This document shows positions 56,931 through 64,000 of a stretch of DNA of 64,000 nucleotides, piece after piece (the stretch's first letter is position 1; each line of letters starts with the position of its first letter). The translations under genes and the position numbers were made by a program. This DNA comes from Talaromyces rugulosus. Taxonomy: Eukaryota > Ascomycota > Eurotiomycetes > Eurotiales > Trichocomaceae. The stretch spans positions 3,914,001 to 3,978,000 of the forward strand of contig NC_049564.1 of NCBI RefSeq assembly GCF_013368755.1. Direction: 5' to 3'. The notes beneath the pieces were generated by a model. The model did not search any database. It was not told the origin of the DNA and was given only the letters and a program-made list of their open reading frames with translations.

Positions 56931-59378
56931 CTAAATCGCAAGCGGATCATAATTCGTAAACACGCCCATAGTATTACCCAGCCCCGAAGATACCATAGAT
57001 GTGAACTGATCCCAGTCCGAATAATCAGAAAACGAAAAGCCCGGAATAGTATTATTGCCATTGAAGTCAACAATATCCGGTTCTCCTCTTAGGTCAGTAG
57101 TATAATCAGTAGGGTTTTCTCGGGGTTCGCCCATTGGAATTCCACTACTACTAGCCGTGGGGTGGAGCCAGTTACCATTAGTCGTACTAGTATCTTGTGA
57201 CTGAGTATTCACCATTTCTCCCAGGTTCGTTGGTTTTGTTTGGCGAAGAGCTTCGACTCGTAGCTCCTCCAGGACGAGGCAATACCGTTCCGAGAGCGAC
57301 CCCTTTTCAGCAATTGCAGAGATATGGGACTGGCATCGAGTGGCGGCAGAGAGATAACTACTATAAACTTCTGATGGAGAAGCACACTCCTGTATTACGT
57401 AGATGTACAGCATGATGGTAGCGTTGAAACCAAAGTACGTGGTGATCTGCAGCAGATCAGTCAGTAAAAAGACCAAGAAAAAATCACACAAGATCTAATT
57501 GAAACAAACCCAGAACGCGCGGAAAAATTGACGGCTTTCAGTGATTTCGTTGATTGTATTCACCGTATTCATCGCGGCATCTAGACACTCTTTCAGCGTG
57601 TCCTCGGTCCGGGCGTCGTCTTCATACCGGACGTCCCCCTTATTCCGTTGTGAAAGGCGTGCGAGACTGCCCAATACAAAGGGCCGATGGGAGAGAATAA
57701 CGGCATGCCAGTAGGTCAGATTGAGCACATTTCGTTGTCGCTGAAAGAGTGGAATCAGAAAGGATGTGCTGAATTTGTCGACATCCAAGAACCGAGTCAA
57801 CTCTGCGCGCCAGTTTCTCAGGTCTTGTAAGATCTCCTCCACAGCAGCTTTCCGACGGGTGGCAGATATTGGCTTGATGGAGTAGAGATTGGTTAGAATT
57901 TTACCAATCACTTGTGCGAGTCTGTTCTGTCAGTTAGAGGAACTAGTAAGGAGAAACTGGGCTATCTCACTTCATATGTGAAAGTGCAGCAAGCATGGTT
58001 GACGGGCCCCTGCTTGAAACCACTGGCAGGTTCATATCATTGGTCATTAAATCCTCATCCTCGATACAAGCCGGAAGCTCCGTGTCAATATCGTCGTCAT
58101 GAAAAGTCCGCGGCCTACCCAAAGCAGCGCTGAGGTATGCGTCGAGCGTGTAGGCGCACCAAAAGGTTCGACGGCGGCACTCGGCCTCAACAACATTTAA
58201 CTTGTTCGTTAAATTAGGGGATATGTTTCTATTAAGGCCGATAGCGAGTGCCAGATGTGAGACTGTTCCAAACAGGCTCCAGCAATGGTTGATCCGGGAT
58301 TGGGTGAGCAGGTAATAGCACTGCGTCAATCGTGCTTGAACACTGGTTAAGCGTATTGAGCCCTTTTCCTTTGTGAGCTGATGGTCTGCTGCCAGGAAGT
58401 ATCGTGTGCTGTATAGTTACTTTATATTAGCATGCCTTTATTCGTTTCCGAGGTTTATGGCTGACCTTAAGTCCGGTGGCCCCGGCCTGTCATCCTCCGG
58501 CATATAAACCCTCGCGTGGGCAAAGACCATGAAGAGCAAAGCAACCTTGGCTGGAGCCTTTTGCACGTCACGCATTGTGCCAAGAGTGTCATAAAACTCA
58601 TTGAACCATTCCTGTATAGTAGGACGGTGCAGGAAGCGGTATGTAGGCATCGCAAAATCAAAGTACCGATCTATCAGACGCTGGGCATCCGGCCTGGGAA
58701 GCATCATACAGAACGACGGGTCAAATTCGGCAAGCTGTAGAGGCGCGTCACCAAATGTAAAGATGCTGCTAGCTGGGGAGAATGATATGGCTTGGTGCAG
58801 GCGTTTTTGGATGCGGTGAAGAAAGGACACTCCGGATGCAGGTCCAATATAGTGTCCCTGCAAGTCAGTCTGAGAAGGTTCTGGTGAGTTGTGCGACGAT
58901 GCCTCTGCATATATGGCGGCAGAAGGCGCCACCACGTCAGGCAATGAATCATGTTGGTTTTGCAAATCGGTGGTATTATTTCGTTCGGTCCTGGAGAGCA
59001 GCTGCTGTTCTGATACCAAGCTATTTCTAGTTGCATCCTCAACTAGTGCTAGATTGCTTCCATTATCATCACCAGGAACTGAAACTGAAAGAACAGAAGG
59101 AACCCTTCCTCTTGAATAGGCCGAAGTAAATGTGCAATTCGCCTTGGCCCTGAGGCAAAAATCGCACGGCTGTGCGCTATTACATCTTATCTTTCTCCTA
59201 GAAATTGTTACTCTCAGAGGATAAACCTATGAATCAAAAAAAGCCCTCACCTTTTGCACCTATCGCATGCCCTTGTGACCTTGACCCTCTCCTTGTTTCG
59301 ACTCCGCTTTCTTCGTATCTGTGACCGATTACTATTCTCCACAGATGACGGAAGTGATATTGATTGACCGGAAGCCAT
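56931..59378 (-). CDS. Zn2Cys6 transcription factor of the aldarate-type cluster
   Basis: Five exons (59378-59251, 59197-58466, 58408-57971, 57921-57510, 57446-56931) give 741 residues. A basic N-terminus precedes the zinc cluster, split by the first intron: TRACDRCKRRKIRCNSAQPC then DFCLRAKANCTF, spacing C-x2-C-x6-C-x5-C-x2-C-x6-C. The fungal_trans domain is recognisable from RLIDRYFDFAMPTYRFLHRPTIQEWF to HLALAIGLNRN, ECRRRTFWCAYTLDAYLSAALGRP and DDDIDTELP, as in XlnR/GaaR-class sugar regulators. It is divergent from the SDR gene across a 357-base promoter that has a TTTCCGTGT word, suggesting autoregulation together with the enzymes. Confidence 0.9.
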
Positions 59379-59735
59379 ATTATTGACGCGTTATAGAACA
59401 ATATTAGAACGGAAATGCAAGGATGGGGAACGGAAGCTCTAGACTGTCTGACAAGCGCGGTCTTCTTTCCGGTTTTCTTCCCGGGGTCTATGGTCTAGAC
59501 ATGTTAGGGCCAACGGATTATTTTCCGTGTCCACAGAGAGTATTCTTAGACATAGGCCAGTAATATACCTTTGTAAAAAAGAGCTCTATCCTTGGTGTAT
59601 GAGGAGCTCCATAGCATAGTGGGGTGTTCATTTAGTATATCAATCTTGACTTTTTTTTTTTTTTCACCACCCTCATAACTGGTGCTTCAATTGAGACATC
59701 CAACCTGAATAACTAAAACCACCAAATCCAATACC
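59379..59735. promoter_or_regulatory. Divergent promoter of regulator and SDR
   Basis: Contains CGG-N8-CCG at 59514-59527 overlapping TTTCCGTGT at 59522-59530. Confidence 0.55.
59522..59530 (+). promoter_or_regulatory. TTTCCGTGT promoter word
   Basis: Exact third copy of the cluster 9-mer, forming with the upstream CGG an inverted CGG/CCG pair. Confidence 0.5.
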
Positions 59736-60675
59736 ATGGCAGCAGCAGTGTCCCAACGCCTCGCCGGCAAAACAGTCCTCATCACCGGTGCCTCATCCGG
59801 CATCGGACGGTCTTCAGCCTTTGAATTCGCACGCACATCTCCACAGAATCTCAAACTGATTCTGACCGCGCGCCGCATTGACAGCCTCAACCAGATCGCC
59901 GCCGACATTGTCAAGGAAGTTGGTTCTGGGGTCAAAGTGTTGCCCGTTCAGCTCGATGTTAGCAATGCCGACGAGGTGCGGGCGTTTGTGGGTAAATTGC
60001 CTGCAGAATTCAAAGAGGTTGATGTGCTAGTGAATAATGCGTACGTATTTTCCCCCCCCTTTTTATACACACTGGCGCAATTGCTAAGTAACTTACCTGT
60101 GTAGTGGCCTAGTCCGAGGCGTCGCCAAAGCCCCCGAAATCCTCGAAGAAGACATGGACATCATGTTCAAAACCAACGTAACAGGGCTAATCAACATGAC
60201 CCAAGCAATTTTACCCATCATGCTAAAACGCAACAACGGCGCTGGAGCCGGCGACATCATCAACATCGGATCCATCGCAGGCCGCGAGCCATATATTGGC
60301 GGCGGAATTTACTGTGCGACCAAGGCTGCCGTCCGATCTTTTACGGAAAGTCTGCGCAAAGAGCTGATTTCGAAGCGTGTCCGTGTTATTAGCATTGATC
60401 CGGGTCAGGTTGAGACGGAGTTTTCGGTTGTGCGGTTCTATGGGGATAAAAGCAAAGCCGATGCTGTTTACGCGTGAGTTAAAATAATATACTATGCTCT
60501 TCTTTTTTTTTTTGGAGGCTTATGATTCTGTCTTAGGGGCTGTGAGCCATTGACACCAGAAGATATTGCCGAGACGATTGTGTTTGTTGCTGGACGAAGG
60601 GAGAATGTAGTCATCGCCGACACGCTGCTCTTCCCAAATCACCAGGCTAGTGCTACTATCATGCATCGGAAATAG
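59736..60675 (+). CDS. Short-chain dehydrogenase, YdfG/YMR226C-like
   Basis: Three exons (59736-60040, 60105-60473, 60537-60675) give 270 residues. Classical SDR features: TGASSGIG nucleotide-binding motif near residue 17, NNAG (completed by the first splice), INIGSIAG with the catalytic serine, and YCATK with the Tyr-x-x-x-Lys pair. The C-terminal half (DPGQVETEFSVVRFYGDKSKAD, LTPEDIAETI) closely follows the 3-hydroxy-acid dehydrogenases E. coli YdfG and yeast YMR226C, which act on serine, allo-threonine and related 3-hydroxy acids with NADP. In this cluster, reduction of tartronate semialdehyde to glycerate would suit it, which is a hypothesis. Confidence 0.92.
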
Positions 60676-61179
60676 ATGAAAGTACTTTTGATCAAGCAGA
60701 CTTGATTATGTATACATTTAGGGTTTCAACGAGAATGGGTAGGTAGTACATATAGATGTGCTGGAATGCAAATGGAATTATCCGAGACAAATTTAATACT
60801 TTTATTAAAATTCACTACAGGCAGCTGCATCATTCTCACATGTTAAATTCAGAGGGAGATCTAATTGACGGCATTGAACGTAGACAACTGCTTATCCGTC
60901 GGAAATGCCTTGTATAGTATCCGTCTAGGCCGTCACGGAAACATCGAATCCGTGAACTGAGTATGGAGATACCCCGTGCTTATTCGTCATCGTAATAGCC
61001 TTTTCCTCAAATGATGTGTATTCCCCTCATCAAATTGATATAGCAACTCCGATGCCGGATAAAGTTGCAAGATAACAAGTTAGTAAGGCCTATTGAACCA
61101 AGAATTTCCAGAGCCTGCAGATACAGAGCTTGACTATTACAATTCAGACAAAACTTCCTCGCAAAGAAAAAGAAACAAA
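60676..61179. promoter_or_regulatory. Promoter of the aldolase gene
   Basis: Gap of about 500 bases with the TCACGGA-N9-TCCGTGA inverted repeat at 60933-60955. No gene seen. Confidence 0.45.
60933..60955. promoter_or_regulatory. Inverted repeat TCACGGA-N9-TCCGTGA
   Basis: Perfect 7-base arms, equivalent to CGG-N11-CCG, about 225 bases upstream of the aldolase ATG. Confidence 0.55.
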
Positions 61180-62130
61180 ATGGCATCCTCCAACGTCCCA
61201 CCCAGCGGCGTATGGGCCCCAACAATCACCTTCTTCAACCACAGCACCGACACCCTCGACACCGACTCCCAAGCCAAATACTACACTTATCTCTCCTCCC
61301 AAACCGGCCTTTCCGGGCTCGTCGTGCTAGGCACAAACTCTGAAACATTTCTTCTAACCCGCGAAGAACGCAAAACCTTGCTAAAAGTCGCGCGCAAAGC
61401 ATGCGGTCCCTTTTATCCGATCATGGCCGGCGTAAGCGGACATTCAACAAAACAAGTCCTCGAGTTTATCGCAGATGCAAAGGAAGCAGGGAGCAACTAT
61501 GCGCTTTTGCTCCCACCAGCGTATTTTGGAAAACAGACGACGGCGGCTGTGATTAACAACTTTTTTGATGATGTAGCCGCGGCGAGTCCGTTGCCCATTG
61601 TGATATACAATTTCCCGGCGGTGTGCAACGGTATAGACCTCGATTCAGCAACCATTGCACACCTCGCCAAAAGGCATAGTAATGTGATTGTCGGCGTAAA
61701 GCTGACTTGCGGTGCCGTGGCCAAAATCACACGTCTCGCCGCCGAGCTTCCAGCCGAGAAATTCGCTACGTTTGGCGGACAGTCTGATTTTCTGATCGGT
61801 GGGCTTGCTGCGGGGTCCATGGGCACTATTGCGGGTTTTGCGAATGTGTTTCCAAAAACTATTGTGCGGATCTATAACTTGTATCAAGAAGGAAATATTC
61901 AGCAGGCGATGGAGTTGCATAAGCAAGCGGCGCTGGCTGAGCAGCCGTGTAAAGCTGGCATTGCCTCTGTCAAGTATGCTGCTGCGTTGAATACGGCCAA
62001 GGCGGCGGGCATTGAGGACGCGATAGAAAAGTTGAAGCCGCGAAGGCCGTATACGGAGCCATCTGAGGCGGAGAAGAAGAGTATTGAGATGCAGATAGCG
62101 AGTTTAGTGAGTGTCGAAGCAGGCTTGTAG
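61180..62130 (+). CDS. DHDPS-family aldolase/dehydratase, HOGA-like
   Basis: An intronless 316-residue protein of the dihydrodipicolinate synthase/N-acetylneuraminate lyase family. The start at the AAACAAAATGG context is preferred, though the frame is open further upstream. The class I Schiff-base lysine is Lys174 in VGVKLTCG, the proton-relay tyrosine is Tyr143 in IVIYNFP, and the carboxylate-binding loop is GTNSETFLLTREE. The style resembles 4-hydroxy-2-oxoglutarate aldolase and fungal 2-keto-3-deoxy-L-galactonate aldolase. Beside a glucarate-dehydratase-type gene it may cleave 5-keto-4-deoxyglucarate to pyruvate and tartronate semialdehyde. A decarboxylating dehydratase role (2,5-dioxopentanoate product) is the alternative. 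Confidence 0.92.
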   Translation: MASSNVPPSGVWAPTITFFNHSTDTLDTDSQAKYYTYLSSQTGLSGLVVLGTNSETFLLTREERKTLLKVARKACGPFYPIMAGVSGHSTKQVLEFIADAKEAGSNYALLLPPAYFGKQTTAAVINNFFDDVAAASPLPIVIYNFPAVCNGIDLDSATIAHLAKRHSNVIVGVKLTCGAVAKITRLAAELPAEKFATFGGQSDFLIGGLAAGSMGTIAGFANVFPKTIVRIYNLYQEGNIQQAMELHKQAALAEQPCKAGIASVKYAAALNTAKAAGIEDAIEKLKPRRPYTEPSEAEKKSIEMQIASLVSVEAGL

Positions 62131-62538
62131 TTAATTGGGCTAGTACACTAGAACTGAATCTATTAAGTCATGGTTTTTGTTATGTTGACCCTATACTCAC
62201 ATTCCATTAGGCCTATAGAAGCAGCTACTATAGCGTGAAAGACACCTGTGTATGCTGTCACAAGTCCAAGCATGATCCAAGACTTTTTTCCGGACAGCTG
62301 CTGAGTACGGAAATGTACATATACAGTCTCCGTGCGGATAACCCTAACCCGCAGCTACCCCCGATGTGGGGCTCCTGACTATACAGAGATTGCGGAGTAG
62401 GGCCGAGTCAGTGTATTTGCTCTGGGATATTAAGTTATATTCCACGAGTCCAGAAATAATAATATGCGAAAACTGTCATCTCAAGTATATACCACCGCAT
62501 GTGACAACTCTCAGTCCGCAGGCCAACAAGTCGGAATC
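62131..62538. promoter_or_regulatory. Promoter of the dehydratase gene
   Basis: Contains TCTCCGTGCGG near 62327-62337 and the telomere-like TAACCCTAACCC at 62339-62350. Confidence 0.45.
62339..62350 (-). repeat. Short telomere-like repeat
   Basis: Two CCCTAA-type units adjacent to a TCCGTG word, about 190 bases upstream of the dehydratase ATG. Confidence 0.55.
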
Positions 62539-63816
62539 ATGTCCATCATAAAAGACATCGTCATCACGCCCGTGGCATTCCACGACATGCCCTTACTCAA
62601 CAGCGTCGGCGTGCATGAACCCTTTGCGCTACGCAGTATCATCGAGGTCATCACCACTTCTACTCAATACGGCCTGGGCGAGTCCTACGGTGACTCGGCT
62701 CACCTATTGCGACTGCAAAAAGCAGCAGACAAACTCACGGGTCTGTCCGTGTACGACACAAACGCTATTTACAGAATCTGCGTCGAGAGTTTGGCGGGCG
62801 ATGATGCTAGTACATCTGGCGGTGATGGGATGGCAGGTATGGTTACTACTGCCTCTGTGGCAGATAAAGTGTTCTCACCGTTTGAGGTTGCATGTCTCGA
62901 TATCCAGGGAAAACTTGCTGGTGTGCCTGTAAGTGAGTTGCTGGGTGGACGTGTCAGAGACTCGGTGCAATACTCTGCATATCTCTTCTACAAATGGGCG
63001 AAACACCCGGACCAGCCAGAAGACGATGAGTATGGCGAGGCACTCGATCCAGCAGGTATTGTCAAGCAAGCCCGCAAGATAATCGACGAGTATGGCTTCA
63101 AAGCCATCAAACTCAAAGGCGGTGTTTTCCCGCCTGCGCAGGAAGTTGAGGCTGTCAAGGCGCTACATGCTACGTTTCCGGGAGTGCCGCTGCGACTCGA
63201 TCCGAATGCTACATGGACAGTTGAGACGTCGAAATGGGTCGCCAATGAGTTGCAAGGTATTGTCGAGTACTTGGAAGACCCAGCGCCTGAAATTGAAGGG
63301 ATGGCTGCTGTTGCCAAGGAAGCCTCACAAATGCCTCTGGCCACAAACATGGCTGTTGTGGCCTTTTCACATCTTCCTCCCTCAATAGCCCAAAACGCAG
63401 TACAGGTAATCCTGTCAGATCATCATTTCTGGGGGGGTCTGCGCAAATCGCAAACGCTGGCTGCTATCTGCGCGATTTGGGGTATACGGTTGTCAATGCA
63501 CTCCAACAGTCATCTGGGCATCTCGCTCGCGGCCATGACGCATCTGGCCTCTGCGACGCCCAATTTGGATTATGCGTGTGACACGCATTGGCCGTGGAAG
63601 AGGAGCGATGAAGATGTTGTTGTTGATGGCGCGCTCAAGTGGGTTGATGGGGGTGTGGTTGTGCCTACTGCACCGGGTTTGGGTGTTGAGCTCGACCGAA
63701 AGAAGTTGGAGAGACTGCATAGGCAGTATTTGGACTGTGGGATTACGAAGAGGGATGATACGACGTATATGAGAAAGTTTCGGCCAGAGTTTTCGCCGCA
63801 TATTCCGAGGTGGTGA
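62539..63816 (+). CDS. Glucarate-dehydratase-type enolase-superfamily enzyme
   Basis: An intronless protein of 425 residues from the preferred ATG, where bacterial glucarate dehydratases also begin (IKDIVITPVAFHDMPLLNSVGVH). The frame is open 25 codons further upstream. The active site is intact: Lys191-x-Lys193 in FKAIKLKGGV, metal ligands from Asp221 in LRLDPNATW and the acidic EDPAPE, ATNMAV, Asp294 in LSDHHFWGG, and the His321 base in MHSNSHLGIS. The C-terminal DTHWPW and PGLGVELD are also glucarate-dehydratase-like. The expected reaction is dehydration of D-glucarate (or an epimer such as galactarate) to 5-keto-4-deoxyglucarate with Mg2+. The L-galactonate and L-rhamnonate dehydratases of fungi are more distant members. 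Confidence 0.9.
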   Translation: MSIIKDIVITPVAFHDMPLLNSVGVHEPFALRSIIEVITTSTQYGLGESYGDSAHLLRLQKAADKLTGLSVYDTNAIYRICVESLAGDDASTSGGDGMAGMVTTASVADKVFSPFEVACLDIQGKLAGVPVSELLGGRVRDSVQYSAYLFYKWAKHPDQPEDDEYGEALDPAGIVKQARKIIDEYGFKAIKLKGGVFPPAQEVEAVKALHATFPGVPLRLDPNATWTVETSKWVANELQGIVEYLEDPAPEIEGMAAVAKEASQMPLATNMAVVAFSHLPPSIAQNAVQVILSDHHFWGGLRKSQTLAAICAIWGIRLSMHSNSHLGISLAAMTHLASATPNLDYACDTHWPWKRSDEDVVVDGALKWVDGGVVVPTAPGLGVELDRKKLERLHRQYLDCGITKRDDTTYMRKFRPEFSPHIPRW

Positions 63817-64000
63817 GAGTGTTGAGTGTTGTAGATATTTACGGATAACCATGTGGTATATGCCTTGATTGTTCGAAATCAGTGTCATGTCGAGTACAGT
63901 AAAATACAAGAGAAAAAAAGTTGAACTAATAATATTCATGCGATCACCTAGCACTGAAGCATTCAATGTTGAATGAGAAAGTTGACTCTATATATGTAAT

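Noticed and set aside
62539..63816. L-galactonate or L-rhamnonate dehydratase (fungal galacturonate or rhamnose pathway) for the enolase-superfamily gene
   Set aside because: The N-terminus, KLKGG region, HSNSHLGIS and DTHW motifs follow glucarate dehydratase; the partner genes for the rhamnose pathway (lactonase, HpcH-type aldolase) are not here. Not fully excluded without a phylogeny.
1..64000. tRNA, rRNA or secondary-metabolite megasynthase genes
   Set aside because: No B-box-like GGTTCGAATCC in a foldable context, no rRNA sequence, and no PKS, NRPS or terpene synthase motifs were seen.

Overview
The window reads as a gene-dense piece of a filamentous ascomycete nuclear genome. The evidence is short (about 50-80 base) GT-AG introns with CTAAC-type branch points, many Zn2Cys6 regulators, an Aspergillus-type STE11/SteC kinase, a DUF1770 protein and an uL2 ribosomal gene of fungal structure. 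Eurotiales (Aspergillus/Penicillium relatives) is the likeliest order; this is an inference, and I cannot name a species. No rRNA, tRNA, CRISPR or complete transposon was found.

Layout. 1-4000: a GT4 glycosyltransferase (cut by the left edge) diverges from a UDP-glucose 6-dehydrogenase. 4200-6720: an acyl-CoA dehydrogenase ending in a peroxisomal-type tripeptide, and a small Spo12-like protein. 7500-18560: an accessory catabolic cluster with a TRI12-type MFS pump, a Zn2Cys6 regulator, a metallo-beta-lactamase-fold hydrolase, a fumarylacetoacetase-type hydrolase and an acetoacetyl-CoA synthetase ending in SKL. 19340-20380: a twin-GNAT acetyltransferase. 20400-25500: an AT-rich accessory stretch with a decayed nuclease-like gene, a minisatellite and an uncharacterised gene.

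25500-46000 is mostly core: STE11 MAPKKK, a C2H2/fungal_trans regulator, a ZNF511-like zinc-finger protein, an EST1/SMG7-like protein, adenosine kinase, DUF1770, a WHIM/DDT-like chromatin protein and ribosomal protein uL2. 46400-49530: a Zn2Cys6 regulator and a bacterial-type Ada/AraC protein.

49990-63820: a second accessory catabolic cluster. It holds an anion:cation-symporter-family MFS permease, a sugar-porter MFS, a Zn2Cys6 regulator, a YdfG-like SDR, a DHDPS/HOGA-type aldolase and a glucarate-dehydratase-type enolase-superfamily enzyme. Together these could import an aldarate (glucarate or galactarate), dehydrate it, cleave it to pyruvate plus tartronate semialdehyde, and reduce the latter to glycerate. 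That would be an analogue of the bacterial gud/gar route with a different aldolase and reductase. A shared promoter word, TTTCCGTGT and its inverted forms, appears upstream of its members. This is the most interesting candidate system in the window. The FAH/acetoacetyl-CoA synthetase cluster, with its own shared GC-rich promoter word and possible peroxisomal location, is second.

All multi-exon models were built by hand: every join keeps frame and uses GT-AG sites except one stated GC-AG intron.
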